A DNA stretch of 64,000 bases from Isoetes taiwanensis (lineage: Eukaryota > Streptophyta > Lycopodiopsida > Isoetales > Isoetaceae): NCBI GenBank assembly GCA_021234155.1, contig JAJEKV010000098.1:917084-981083 (forward strand). Reading direction: 5' to 3'. Each line of letters starts with the position of its first letter. The first letter of the stretch is position 1. The notes under the pieces were generated by a model. It saw only the letters and a program-made list of their open reading frames with translations. It made no database searches and was not told the origin of the DNA. Both the position numbers and the translations under genes were made by a program. This document shows, one piece after another, positions 1-11,784 of the stretch.

Positions 1-1111
1 AATCCCCTGGGAGTGCAGGTTGGATATTAGGAAGATCTTCATTGTAATTGGATTGATATGGATGAGGCAATTAAGACAATCTCATTGATTTAGTTTATTT
101 GCTCATGGTTTTGCCCTTGTATGCACAATCAATAAAATTAAGCACAAACAACACAATGTTAAAAAATAGAAAATGAACTTGCCTCCAACAACCTTCAGAG
201 CAGGCTTTTGACAGTCCCAATGTATTGCATTTATGTTTCTAGTTAGCATAAAATCAGTCGACTAATAAATCTTATAAACATGTATGAATAGTGAATTGGG
301 TCAAGCGATTCTATCAAAGGAGATTATAGATCGAGAATTGTCCTCATAATGCCAGCATATAGCAGATAGTTGGGTCTCTAGTTGCAAGGTAAATTGACTA
401 GAAAGAACTTCTATGTTGTGCAAAAAATGATCATTAAGATAGGGATTTTCTATAGGAGTAAAACACTTCAATACATCTTTCAATTCATCTGAACGAGACT
501 TACATTATTTTTTGAAAACATGTTCTGTTGATGTTAAACTAAGTAACGCGACATTTTCTACTTGAGAAAGGTCTTATACTACTTGGTGGCTTACATATGT
601 AAAGACCTAGATCTAGCATAAGTTTTCGCTCCAAGGATTTGCATTGACTATCACATCATGCATTTCGAGAAAAGAATTGTATGTGAATTGATGTCATCAT
701 GATTCTATGTCTTCTGATGCTTCTCTTGGTTGGACTCAAAAGCATAGTGGTGAGCCTATCATTTTGCTCTTGCAAAACCTAGAGAGTTACAACATTGGCT
801 AAAAGCTTAGGGTATCTGCTCTATTATACGCAAATCGGAATGCAAGATAGGCATGTCTCGACCATAATCCTAGTTTATACTGACTGTTAATCAAGCATGA
901 TAGAGAATCTGATAGTCTGAATCCACCTACTGTCATTTGCTAGAATTGTAGGCGAATGATGACCATTGCAGATGATCAAGTAATAAACATCACTCATTCA
1001 GAGCAGCTCTCTCCCAAATTTGATAATATAATAGCTTGCCCCAGCTGACTGACAATGCCATATAGTCTTCACTTTTCAAGTCATAATAAGTCCTCTGTCA
1101 CAAGAAACAAA
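1..1111. other. no gene recognised
   Basis: AT-rich sequence left of the first DNA element. Both strands hold only short open frames without recognisable motifs, and I see no RNA gene or repeat of note. Confidence 0.6.
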
Positions 1112-1570
1112 GTTTAAAATGAAACGCACTAATTTGCTCCAAACGCACTTCAAAAGGAATCTTTAAAAGATTCCCTAAAATTCCCCAAAAAAGGTCCATT
1201 TTCACGATCTATTTGTGACAAGCGTGACATTTTGGACATTTTAGGTACCCTTTTTGAGGGGGTAATTGAACTTAGCTTACATGCGAAATTGTTTATTGCC
1301 CCGTTTTGGCCCCCTAGTTTGGTATGAAAAATACTAACAAATCTAAATACAATAAAAAATTTGACATTGAAACAAATAGCAATTCCACTAGAGCAACAAA
1401 AGCATATAATATTCAAAGTTTTTAAAACCACTACAATTTTTTAAACAAAATTGTAAAAAATCTAATACATTTGACATTTTGAACAAAGTTATATTTTACG
1501 GCTTTAATTTCCCCCATATTTGTTGGACGATATGAATTTGAAGCATAGGTGAGCTCAAGAGGCATAAAAA

Positions 1571-1938
1571 TATAAATTTATACCACGTGAGCTCAAAAGG
1601 CGATTAGAGAGACAACTTCGGCGGTATAAATTTATCCGCTGTAAAAGCTCAGCGGTATAAATTTATACCATCACCCCACAGAAAAAGAGCGGGGCGATAT
1701 AAATTTATCCGACATTTTTTTACACGGAAGCCACGGTATAAATTTATACCATGAGCTCTCTTTAGAAACGTTTTGCTACAACTCTAGTATGCTATAACAC
1801 ACAAAAAATCATTTATATAAAACTATCTTCATGGTTATAACGTGACATTGCATAGATATAACATGCCATGGGTTGGATAAAACAAGGCAAAATATGTTCT
1901 ACATCTCGTTTTCCTCTTGACGGTATAAATCTATACCG
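1571..1938. repeat. array of six TATAAATTTATA palindromes
   Basis: The 16-bp perfect palindrome GGTATAAATTTATACC occurs at 1654-1669 and 1735-1750. Near-copies lie at 1571-1584, 1623-1637, about 1695-1711 and 1921-1938 (one mismatch, CGGTATAAATCTATACCG). All sit 0.46-0.83 kb from the left end of the surrounding element, the subterminal zone where many plant DNA transposons carry transposase-binding repeats. Binding is inference. Confidence 0.8.
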
Positions 1939-2095
1939 AGACTAGGAAAAGTTTTTGTGAAGGAAGCTTTGGGATTTTTATATTCTAAATCGAATCACGG
2001 GGAGTTTCTTGATCTTTGGAGTTTCTTAGAGCATGAATTTCTTCCGAAAATGGCGTAAAAAAAAAGCATTTAGGGTTACTTGATGCGGCGGTTTA

Positions 2096-2262
2096 GGGTT
2101 CGTTGTGCGTCTACAAATATCTGACTCCTTGCTTAGGATGCGGCCAGTTTAGGATGCGGCCAGTTTAGGGTTTGTTGTGCGTCTACAGCTCTATCGGACT
2201 CCTTGCTTCTACAGCTCAGTCGGACTCCTTGCTTCTACAGCTCTATCGGACTTCTACAGCAT
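2096..2262. repeat. short tandem repeats
   Basis: Two interleaved motifs repeat: a block containing AGGATGCGGCCAGTTT (twice) and a block containing TCGGACTCCTTGCTTCTACA (two full and partial copies). They lie inside the candidate DNA transposon, and I see no coding function. Confidence 0.7.
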
Positions 2263-4021
2263 GATTCACATTCATAAGCTTTATATCCAGAGATTCGCAG
2301 GTCTTATTGGCAGACATAAGCTTTATAACAGGCATACATAAGCCTGATTCAGATTTTCTGTGATTTTCTATGATGCAGCAAAAATAGTTGTCATCTTCAA
2401 AACCTAATCTGTGAAAACTGCTGTTGTACCAGTTGATGCAGAAGCTCGAGCAGAGGTTTGGCTTTGTTATTTTAGCTTAAATTTGATCTTAGTTGACTGT
2501 TGGTTGTGTATCAGCAGGTTGGTTGTGATCCAGCAACGTTTCACTAGGAAAGTTGCAAATACTTAATGTTTGGCCCCTTGGGCTGTCTCGAAACACAAAT
2601 GTCCTCTGTTTGAAGAGGAAATTGAGGAAGGTTTTTGAAGTATCTCGGTATAATGCACCTCTGTTTTTCAACCTGTTTACAGTTCTTGTTCAATCTTACT
2701 GCGCATTCTTGCTGCGCATTTGTTCAATCTTACTGCGCATGTTTTTGAAAAACTCTTGTTTGATCATGTTGTTGCAGATTTTCCACTGTACATGATTCAA
2801 AACTCAAGATATTGCTATGATTAGTACTGCCTGTTGTGCAGCAACTCAGTGCTTCCCAACTTTGCAACTGTATGAGGCTGCAACTTTGCAACTTTGCGCT
2901 GCTCGACAAGTTGGTAGGAGATGTGGCATGAATCGTCCTTGCTGAGCCTGTCATTCAGTTTTAACTACTTATAAAGTATACGTGTAGCAATAGACCTGGC
3001 TTCCATTTCAACGGATGTTTAGCTCTTTTGATATGTTCTATGTTCTGCCATAGAACATACAGAATAAGAACTTATTTTTATCTTCTTATCAAGTGTGCAT
3101 CATATATTTAGCTCATTGTTTTGGTCCACTAACTCACATTTCTATTTACTTCATTATGAGTTCAAATGTTCGTATGTTTAGCCCTTGGTTGTGCTGTATG
3201 ATTCCAGCAGATTGGAAGATAGCCTTATTATACATGTTGCTGCGCTAAAGACATTTTTTAATTCCATATATGTTAGCTTATTGTCTTCTTATGGCATGGT
3301 CTATTTAGTCCCATTTTGAATGTTTTTTCTTCTCTTTGGACTATTCAAATGGTATTGTACAATTTCTACAAGGAGGTCCTACCTTGTTCATGAAGTGCAA
3401 TAACCACAAAGCTAATTGCATCCTTCATGGTCTTACCATTTGACAATTTTATTTTCAATCATCGATAATCAAGTTGCACTGACGGCGTGAAGCAACTTTA
3501 CTCTTGTAAAAAAAGGAGGATGGGCACCATATGTAGCAAGTATTACCTAAGATTGTATAGCATAGCATACTAAACCTACGTTATGCTATGCTATGCTTAG
3601 TATTTCGAATTAATTATGCTATGCTTACAACCCGCATGTTATTGTGTTTTTGGGTTTCTAGAACATTACCAATATGTTTTGTGTGGCATCACAACGGATG
3701 GCTCCTACAACATGCAATTCCTTAAATGCTCGCAAACAAACTTAAAACATCTTTGTCTAATTCTCCTGTTTTTGCTACTTGTGATTTTCTTGGTCTATAG
3801 AATAATTTGTTTACCCCCCAAAAGATGATTTTTTTTTTTTTTTTTTTTGAAACTTCTCTTTATCAAAATGTCTGTGCAAAAGCACTATTTTCAAGAAAAG
3901 TTTTACGTAATGTTTGGCTAAAAACGACCAAAGCCTCTTTTTAGCTAAATCTTAGGATTTTTAGATTTTTTAGAGGAATCTTTCAAACGCACTTCTTAAA
4001 TTAGTGCGTTTCATTTTAAAC

Positions 4022-7000
4022 ATTGTTAAGACTAAAGTTATGCCAGATGTGTAAATCATGAGTGCCATCCTATAGATCGACGTAAGAGTCCAATGCATCA
4101 ACATCGACATGTTAATAGTATGTGATAAATAGCAATGGCAATAAATAGAGAGCTTCCCCGAAGGTGTTGCCTTTGTATACAAATGTATGTATACAAATGT
4201 ATGTCTGCTTTATAAGGCTACAAAAAGTGTCACACATGTCCTATATTAGTAAGCCACTTCACCATTATCCTTGTGCATGCATACAAATACCCTGGAAGGT
4301 CAAGAGTCCTCTTACTAGCATGCTCCCATGTTTTCATGAGGAAAATGAAATCCATATCCTTCGCCACAAAGTTTTCTTCTCAAAAATACAAAATAATCCC
4401 TTGGCCAAATTTCAAATGGATCATGAGAATGTCATATTACATTATCACCAGCTAGTTGAAGTTTTATGGAACTCCATCAATTGCCATGAATTATGAATTA
4501 TACATTATTACCTCCTCAATTGTTGTACCTCCTACTATAGCTTCATCCCCCATTGCATTATCTGCTCTTCCATCTCAAGAGCCCTCTCTTGATCTTGTGT
4601 GGTTTAGTATGTTTAGCAATTCAATGATATGGATGTGATAGAATCATCTTTCTTCAATCTAGCTGTGACAAGGCCATAGGAAGTACCAGTTCATCCAGAT
4701 GTAATGGGAGCTATTGTGACCCCATCGAAGAAATCTTCTTTTGTCTTTCAGTCATCACAATCTCTACAGATTCCTAAGGCTATGATGGAGCATGCTGATG
4801 GTTGAAAAATTGTTATGCGCAAGAAGACAGCTAGAAAGAAGCGATCTCTAGCATTCATGGGTGAGTTAAGGATAGTCACACTAAATGAAATTCTGAAGAG
4901 TACAAGTAGTCTGCACAAAAGGACATTTTCTCCCTTTGAGTCTTTAACATGTTTTAAACCCCCGAGTTTTTCCTGACTGGTAATGAAATTTATCTCTCAT
5001 TCTTGAAAAAAGGGGGAGAAGGATGAACCCAAATATGCATAGGTTCGAATCGTAGAGGGCATTTAACGATTGAGTATTCATTTAAGTAGTCCCAGGGTCA
5101 TATCTTATATGATCGGTACTTTGAAAATAAGGTTCTATATCCTATCATTGTGGCTGCGAGTACCTTGAATATTTCTTAGATGAAGGCTGAGATTTAGCAG
5201 CAATATGAAGAAAAATAAACTAAAATGTTTATATATAAGCAGTTTTGAGTAAACTTTTTGAACTCTATCAAAATTTTTCTTAAAGTTCTCTTAAATACTG
5301 GCATATTATAAGTTCCCAATCGAAAATTTATATTGCTCTTATTGAAATACGCACCAAAAATTTTCATATAATGTGTTACCTATATCTAGCATTCTAACAG
5401 GGGGTTTCCTTTGGATTTTTTTATACGCTTTTTATTTAGGTTTTTATATGATTTGAACGATGTATTCACGTCGATGTACGAAACAGTATTTCTAGAGTGC
5501 TTCCCTTTCTCAGCCATTGATTTTGATTGAGAAGGAGAAATCGTGTGGTTTTAATAGTGGCGGTTCCTATTTTTTACCCATGTTTCTTGCATATAGGCTC
5601 AGGGAACATCTAGCAAAAAAAAAAAAAAAAAAGGCATGGCTTGGAGGAGTTGAAGCCTCCTACCTCTGCTTCGAATCTCTGCTTCGAATGGGTTAGTATT
5701 GCTTGCATACAAGCATGAACTGTATCAAAGATCCCTGGATAGACTTGTGGCGCAAAATTTGTGCATGGCAGATAACTTCATACAGCCTGGTTGATACATA
5801 TTATGGATTTAGGGCTTCATAGATCGTTGATACAGATTTTTAGAAATTTAGAGATGTACTTGCTTCTGTTGCTGCATCCTGAATTGTTTGGAGCATGGCG
5901 TTGCAGATAGGCAAGCTTCGCTCTCTCTGCACACAATGGTGCAGAACGAAGAAAAGGTGCAGCGACAGTTCCGTCCCAGGTATGGCTCCTGCAAACATCT
6001 CGATTTCGTGACAGATGCTGCTTTTTTTTTACGGATCTGTGCCAGCCCACGAGTCCTTCACAGGTGAGTGCATCCACTCTTACATTATATTACAGGGGTC
6101 CAATTCTTCTCTCTTATTTCAGTTTTGAGGTGGAATGTTTGATTCTCTATTGCTCTAAAACAGACGTTTGTAGAGCTTATCCAAAATCGTAACTTCTTAA
6201 TTTGTCTCTCCAAAATCTTGCTTACTCTTGTGAGAACACAGATCAATTCCAATTTGTTTATGCAATCAGGGTGGGATGTTGTTTTGTATTGGCCCAATAC
6301 AGGCTTCTGCATGGCTCATCCAAAATCTAGCTCTAAAATCTGCCTACACTTCTGTAAGCCCATGTAGTCATTTCAATCATCTTCCAGGTGCAGAATTAAA
6401 TTCAAACTGCTATATATATTGGCCATGTGATGTGCCAGTGGTGCAACATCCTTTGATTCACTGCTTTGTGGGATCACTACTCTTGCTTCATATTCATTTG
6501 CAGGTAGAAAGCGTGGAATGTAGGCAATGCTTCGAAGCTATGGTGACAATGGCACATTACAAGCAAAACAGATGTGGTAGATGATGTGCGAAAAGGATGG
6601 AAGGAACCAATGGCACCGCGGAAGAATCGTATATATGTCTAAGGCATTTTCAAGTAGATGGACCTGCATATAAGATACAACACATCATCTCATTGCTTGG
6701 TCATATAACATGCAATGCATCATCTCTTTACTTGTAAGCTATGCAATGCATCATGTTTTTGCTTGTAAGATGTCTGTTGTTACTACTTTTTGGTTAAAAG
6801 CTTTTTTAGGATTTGGTGTCAAACATTCAATTACCATTGGTGTTGACGTCATGGGTTAAGTTTCATTCAGTTTGATGAAGGGAAATCAGAGGAACTTGTT
6901 CACAGGGGCTCCTTATTCAATATGGGTTGCTTCTATAGTTCTGGTGTCAGAAGCCTTAGCATGCACAATAAGCAAGCAGGAAAGGCTGCAAAGGATTTAG

Positions 7001-7101
7001 CCATGTTTAAATTCATAGACTGATAATTATAGTGCAGCATTACTTTGACGTTTAAATGTTTTGAACATTGGATGTTGTGGATGTTTTGGCTCCTTGGACA
7101 T
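4022..7101. other. intergenic, no gene recognised
   Basis: About 3 kb without a convincing coding region. It contains one copy of a dispersed repeat at about 5387-5545, listed separately, and a run of A at 5617-5632. Short open frames near 5.8-6.6 kb show no recognisable domain. Confidence 0.5.
5387..5545 (+). repeat. dispersed TAGCAT..AACAGGGGGTTTC repeat, copy A
   Basis: The segment begins TAGCATTCTAACAGGGGGTT and carries an internal landmark TTTTTATATGATTT and the phrase TTTCTAGAGTGC. The same order of landmarks is found near 10426, 27430 and 61622, always in this orientation. I do not know the family; it may be a non-autonomous element or part of a longer repeat. Confidence 0.6.
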
Positions 7102-9143
7102 GAACATGAACGTGGCTGTCATGAAGCTCCATACATCAGCCAGATCTACTGTCCTTTTCCAGGGCGAGCCATCGGATATTTTTGTAGTGAGTAGAGGAAT
7201 TCGGCAAGGTTGTCCCTTAGCACCCTTGCTTTTCACAATTGTGGCAGAAGTATTATCCCAGCTCTTCTCCGTGGCTACCCAAGATGGCATTATTCAAGGC
7301 CTCCCAATGGACGATGGTTCTCAAGAGGTATGTAACCAATATGCCGATGATACTTTTTTGTTCCTAATTGCCGAGACTGAGAATCTTCGTAATGCTAAGC
7401 TATTATTAGACACATTCTCCTTAGCATCAGGAGTTCTTGTAGGGTGGCAAAAATGTACAGCTTTGTGGACGTTGGACAGTCCCATCCCTCCCTGTATTTT
7501 GGACTATCCATGGAAGATTCTTACGCATGGCAATACCACAAAGTTGCTTGGTATCCCGGTTGGAATTCATGTCTACGCCCGGATGCTTGGGATGAAATCA
7601 TTAGTGGGTTGCAAAAGCACTTGTTTTGGTGGAATCTGACTAAACCGTCCATGCCCGATAGAATCACCGTGGGCTAAATGTGTTCTTAGTAATACTCATG
7701 TCTACATGGCATCTGCTCTATTAGCTCCGCAGTGTAAGATGGAGGAGATTGTGCGTATCGTCAGAAATTTTATTTGGGGTGGAAATGAGTTAGGAGCGGT
7801 GGTCAAGGTAGCGTGGGCAAAATGCATTAGACCTAAGGCAGCTGGTGGTCTTAGTATGTTGGATTTTCACCTCCAAATCAAGGTGATGATATCAAAGTTC
7901 ATTTGGAGGATTTTCATTGGTAAGGATGATTCTCCTGGCCTGAGGTTGTTGGTACAGTCGATTCAGCATTGTCTCCCATTTCATAAGGCCACCATTAAGC
8001 CCCTCCTTCCTTGGGCTTTGCTTTATCATATGCATCCGTATCCTAATGCTTCTCCCTTTCTGAAGGGGTTGCTTGCTGCTTGGGACACTGTCAGGTCTCT
8101 TCTCCATATTAATCCTGAGGCATGTCTTCAGTTGTCCGCTCCATGCTGGTGGATTCCGTTGTAGGACACTCCAGAGAATGTGCCTCTAAGTGTGGTTGTG
8201 CATCCAAAGACTCAACGACGATGGGTAGCAGCTGGTATCAGCACTATTGCAGCTTGGTATGAGTCTGGTCATCTCATGTCATGGGAAGCATTTAGAACAA
8301 AGTTCTTGTTGTACAGATGGGACAGAGTAATCTGGAATCATATTGCTGCATTGTTGCCACAGGATTCTGGTCCACAGATTGAGGTAGTCGTATGGGGTTG
8401 CCATCAGGATATCCAGCCAGGGCGGTTTGTGTCGTCTGTGTATAAATTGCTTGTGCATTCTGAAATCCTGCCTCCATCTAATAGGTGGCATCTTCAGGTC
8501 CCTCAGCCACAATGGAAAAGTGTTTGGATATGGGTATGGGATAAGCTGCTTCATCCCAAAGTAGTAGTTCTGTGGTGGAAAGTGATCCATAGATGCCTTA
8601 GAGTCAACAGGTTAGTCCATAAAATGGATAATCGGATTTCAGAGCTCTGTCCTTTATGCCAACAAAGGGCTGAGAGTATTGAGCATTGTTTTTTCTTGTG
8701 TGAGCGGCTTCGGCAGGCATGGTCTTGGTTGTTGACCCTATTTGGCACGTCTAGATCTAGCCAGCAAATCTTGCTTGCTATCTATCCTGATGCTTGGCCC
8801 AACGGAAACGAGCTTTTCATCTCGCTTGTGACTGGCTTTTATGGTCAATCTGGAAGAGAAGGAGGTTGTTTATCTTTAAGGGCGTAGATGAGATTGTTCT
8901 TCAGTGGGCGCAAAATAAAATTGTTATGGCTTACAATTGTTCTTCTCTTGATCAAGAGAAGAAAGTACTGATCTGGCATACTTACCTTCAGATTCATTCT
9001 TTTGCATAGGCAGGTGGTTGTGCTCAGTTGGATCGGTTTGTCCACTGGGGTTATAATCATGTCTTTGCATTTTATGTTGCTCTGGTTTTTAGTTGGTGAA
9101 TAAAGCTTGTCGTCCTAAAAAAGAAAAAAAGAACATGAACGTG
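7102..9143 (+). mobile_element. 5'-truncated non-LTR retrotransposon (LINE, poly-A family) with target-site duplication
   Basis: The insertion 7115-9130 is bracketed by the 13-bp direct repeat GAACATGAACGTG at 7102-7114 and 9131-9143. It ends in an A-rich tail (from 9117) and starts inside the reverse transcriptase domain, the usual result of incomplete target-primed reverse transcription. The body encodes the C-terminal half of a LINE ORF2. Its last 0.9 kb has the same protein organisation as the copy at 59977-60865, including a stop codon followed by a 3' UTR with a GTCCACTGGGGTT / ATCCACTAGGGTT landmark. Confidence 0.93.
7115..9009 (+). pseudogene. LINE ORF2 C-terminal half: reverse transcriptase and zf-RVT domain, frameshifted
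   Basis: This segment encodes the catalytic palm of a LINE reverse transcriptase: a GIRQGCPLAPLLF block near 7197 and the YADD active site at 7340-7351. A thumb region follows, then a C-terminal zinc-binding zf-RVT domain with CPLCQQ and EHCFFLC spacing near 8649-8705. The product would copy LINE RNA at a nicked target site. The frame is broken several times: a shift near 7570 moves the reading from frame 2 to frame 1, the frame returns by 7706, a TAG lies at 8162-8164, and a second shift occurs near 8810 before the natural end at 9009. The endonuclease and the N-terminal part are absent because of 5' truncation. The copy is therefore dead. Confidence 0.9.
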
Positions 9144-9486
9144 ACCATATCATATCCCGTATTCCAGGAAAAAAAAAAATTTCGTGCCCAAAATTTGCAA
9201 CATAGAACTCCAGAATGGCCCATAACCAGAATGGTCCAGAGTGGTAGAAGAAAGCAGTGCTTGAATTGCACAAATGTAAAAATTGACTTCTCATATTGTG
9301 CTTAAGCTATTATTTCGAAGAATCAAATTATGTATTCATGCAGAAGTTAGAACGTTGTTACATGCATAAGTGTCTCTAAAATTGCTATTGTTTCTAAAAT
9401 TGCTACATGCATTTATGCCCATAATCATTACATAGCCATTACATTCTACACTTCCAACTTAAAATTCAACTTCAAACCATTGCATT

Positions 9487-9892
9487 CACCAACACATAAC
9501 TAGTATTAACATTAATTAACTTGAACCATTGCATCAACATTTCTAATTTAAAATCCCCCTGAAACCCCCTTTGGTTTGAATGTATATTCACACGAGGGTT
9601 AAGGGCGGCGAGAGCTCCTAAAAACTTATAATACATGTACAAAATTAACACCATTAAGTATATTCCATCAAACATTATAGTATTTCGCAAACTTTAATAT
9701 ACAGTATAAAAAAACTTGTACCCCATAAACGAGGATCGCTATGTACGATTCAGATCAAAGAATAAAAGGGCAAATATGCCTATCCGACAGCTTACAATGC
9801 CCGGAGTAACCCTCCTTGTGGATATGCAGCCAAACCAATTAGAAATGTGGTTCAAGTTAATTGATGTTAATACTAGTTATGTGTTGGTTGTT
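9487..9892. mobile_element. foldback MITE, copy 1
   Basis: The left arm (from 9487) contains AACACATAACTAGTATTAAC and the right arm (to 9892) contains its near-exact reverse complement. Further in, both arms carry a C-rich block with CCCCCTTTGGTTTG, then GTATATTCACACG on the left and the matching inverted sequence near 9790-9840. The arms exceed 100 bp around a unique core of about 180 bp. The same structure recurs at 13657-14045, and a left arm alone runs off the window at 63863-64000. No coding capacity. Confidence 0.8.
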
Positions 9893-10011
9893 GTGTGAAT
9901 AGGTAGCAAAATAACAGGAGGTTCCAGGGGGATTTGATATGGATGTAAAAATAACAATTCCTGAAACCATAGACTATATCCTTAAAAAAATTGAATAGGT
10001 TGTTATAAAAA

Positions 10012-10250
10012 AAACATAGATTCAAGATAAAAAACAATCACATTAGCTCACTGGGTACATTGGTTGAAGTAGTCTTATTAGCTTGTTAATAAAAAAAAAC
10101 ATAGATTCAAGATAAAAAACACTCACATTAGCTCACTGGGTACATTGGTTAAAGTAGTCTTATCAGGACATTGAGTTATTTTGGTAGAGGTTCGAACCCC
10201 CGTATTTCATATTCTAAAATCTTGGGCAAAACCGTATAGAGGTTCGATAT
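10012..10250 (+). mobile_element. tRNA-derived SINE head with local duplication
   Basis: TAGCTCACTGGGTA (near 10119) resembles a tRNA A box, and GGTTCGAACCC (near 10190) is a B box of the RNA polymerase III promoter, at about the right spacing. An 80-bp segment starting ACATAGATTCAAGATAAAAA is repeated in tandem (about 10018 and 10095), so there are two A-box copies but only one B box. No cloverleaf can be formed over the whole region, so this is a SINE-like relic rather than a working tRNA. Confidence 0.55.
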
Positions 10251-10425
10251 TCCCTGAAAACCTTACGCGAAATCGTATTTCATATTTCAAAATCATAAGC
10301 GCCTCCAATCATAAATGACTATAAGCAAAACGAGAGGTGCCCAGAGGTCCCAACATACGATCTGGGTCGTAGGATCCATGAATCCGACGACTGTGGTAGT
10401 CCAAGGTGCACCTCGTTTAGAATAG

Positions 10426-10560
10426 GTAGCATAATAACAGGGGGTTTCTTTTGTGTTTTTATACATTTTTTCTTATGGTTTTTATATGATTTGTTGGTTG
10501 TATTGCACCTGGTGTACTAGTCAGTACTTCTAGAGTGCACTCCGCATTTTATTGTCTAAA
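10426..10560 (+). repeat. dispersed TAGCAT..AACAGGGGGTTTC repeat, copy B
   Basis: Starts TAGCATAATAACAGGGGGTT and shares TTTTTATATGATTTG and CTTCTAGAGTGCA with the copies near 5387, 27430 and 61622. It lies upstream of the KUP/HAK pseudogene. Confidence 0.65.
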
Positions 10561-11099
10561 TTCCATATCCCCAATGGTTTACCCCCTTTTATTTTTATTC
10601 CTCTATTTCTTTTTAACAAGCCATACATGCAAGCATCGAGTTGTTTCACTTTAGGGTTATTTTAGGGTTATCTGAAGCATTCTCTGTCTCAGGGTTTATA
10701 TTTTAGGGTTGTGAAGACACCATCTTATGGTGCAGACAGATTCGAGGGATGTTATGGTGCAGACAGATTCGGCCAAGGTCTATGAAACGCGAAGGGCTTG
10801 TATGGATTTTCAAAGTTTCTCTTATCATCGTGTTATGGTGCAGACAGATTTGAGGGATGCATATTTGGCCACCAGGAGAGATGATTCCGTGTGATTTCAG
10901 AACGAAAGATTTGTTTTAGGGTTTTAAAGAGCAGCAGAGAAGATGCTGCTTATTCTTTGGAAATAGCGGCTATGCATATACCAGGCATGGACACGCATAG
11001 GCAGGTAAGTAATTTAACGTTTGATTCCATAGGCTTCTACTTGTTAAGTTTTTAAATCTTCTCCTCCATTTCCACCAATTATTTGGTACATCTTTGCAG

Positions 11100-11784
11100 G
11101 ACAATTCAGCCCAAGTTCTATTCAGTTTAGCATTTCAATTGGGGTTGTATATGGTGATATGGGATTACATTTCTTGGCACATGCATGATCATTGGAGATG
11201 GTACATTGACACCAGCAATTTCTAGTGAGGGGTGGCTGTTTTCATTCAAATCCCTGTATACAATAATTCGGAGTGACGCATTATTATATATTTATTAATT
11301 TCAGTCGTACCTGCTGTGAGTGGTCTGAGTGTGGCAATAGAGGATTTGGACCAAGGTCTGTATTTTATCTTCAACTTTCTGTGCCCAGACAATGAGTACT
11401 TATTTAGGCACTAATTTGGACCTTTCTGATCAGATGTGGTGGTGTTTACTTCAGTTATTATACTTGTTTGCCTATTCCTTCTCCAACGTTTTGGAACATC
11501 GAAAGTGGGATTCTCATTTGCACCACCTATATTATGCCTGTGGTTCATTTGGATTATACAATATAATTAAATACAACCCTACAGTTTTCCGCGCACTCAA
11601 TCCATTACATCATTAATTATTTTAAAAGCAAGGGGAAAGATGGTTGGTTGTCTTTGGGTGGCATCGTACTCTGTATAACATGTATGTTTTCTATTTTCTT
11701 TATCAGAGGGCCTTATGCTATGCTATTGCAACTTGCAAATGACGATGTAGGAACTGAAGCTATGTTTGCAAATCTTGGGCACTC
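11100..11784 (+). pseudogene. KUP/HAK/KT potassium transporter pseudogene
   Basis: Fragments of a plant K+ uptake permease lie in the correct order with decayed introns. At 11100-11165 a segment reads SLAFQ followed by GVVYGD, the hallmark of the first membrane helix. At 11175-11226 TCMIIGDGTLTPAIS matches the conserved pore-region motif. At 11304-11345 VVPAVSGLSVA follows a TTTCAG acceptor-like site. At 11432-11680 there is a long block with QRFGT-KVGFSFAPP and [14 protein letters not shown], and at 11749-11784 [11 protein letters not shown]. Intact family members are about 750-800 residues with 10-14 membrane helices in the plasma or vacuolar membrane. Here several exons are missing, stops and shifts are present, and a LINE abuts the last KUP block. 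No function is expected. Confidence 0.88.

Larger units (their letters stand above)
1112..4021. mobile_element. candidate DNA transposon 1 with inverted termini and palindrome array
   Basis: The first 24 bases (1112-1135) are a perfect inverted copy of the last 24 (3998-4021). The 9-mer AAACGCACT lies at 1122-1130 and again in the same orientation at 1141-1149. At the right end it lies at 3985-3993 and as its reverse complement at 4003-4011, so the right end can fold into a hairpin while the left end carries direct copies. Just inside both ends are GATTCC-type motifs followed by runs of A or T. The element at 48809-52352 has the same layout in the opposite orientation. No transposase is visible, so the element looks non-autonomous. 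No clear target-site duplication was found, so the outer boundary is inferred from the inverted repeat. The interior holds the palindrome array at 1571-1938 and short tandem repeats near 2100-2260. Confidence 0.65.

Noticed and set aside
7000-7101. Coding-like NIGCCGCFGSL stretch left of the LINE at 7115, resembling the start of some plant membrane-anchored proteins
   Set aside because: Too short, no flanking domain, and the open frame merely runs into the LINE; it cannot be assigned.
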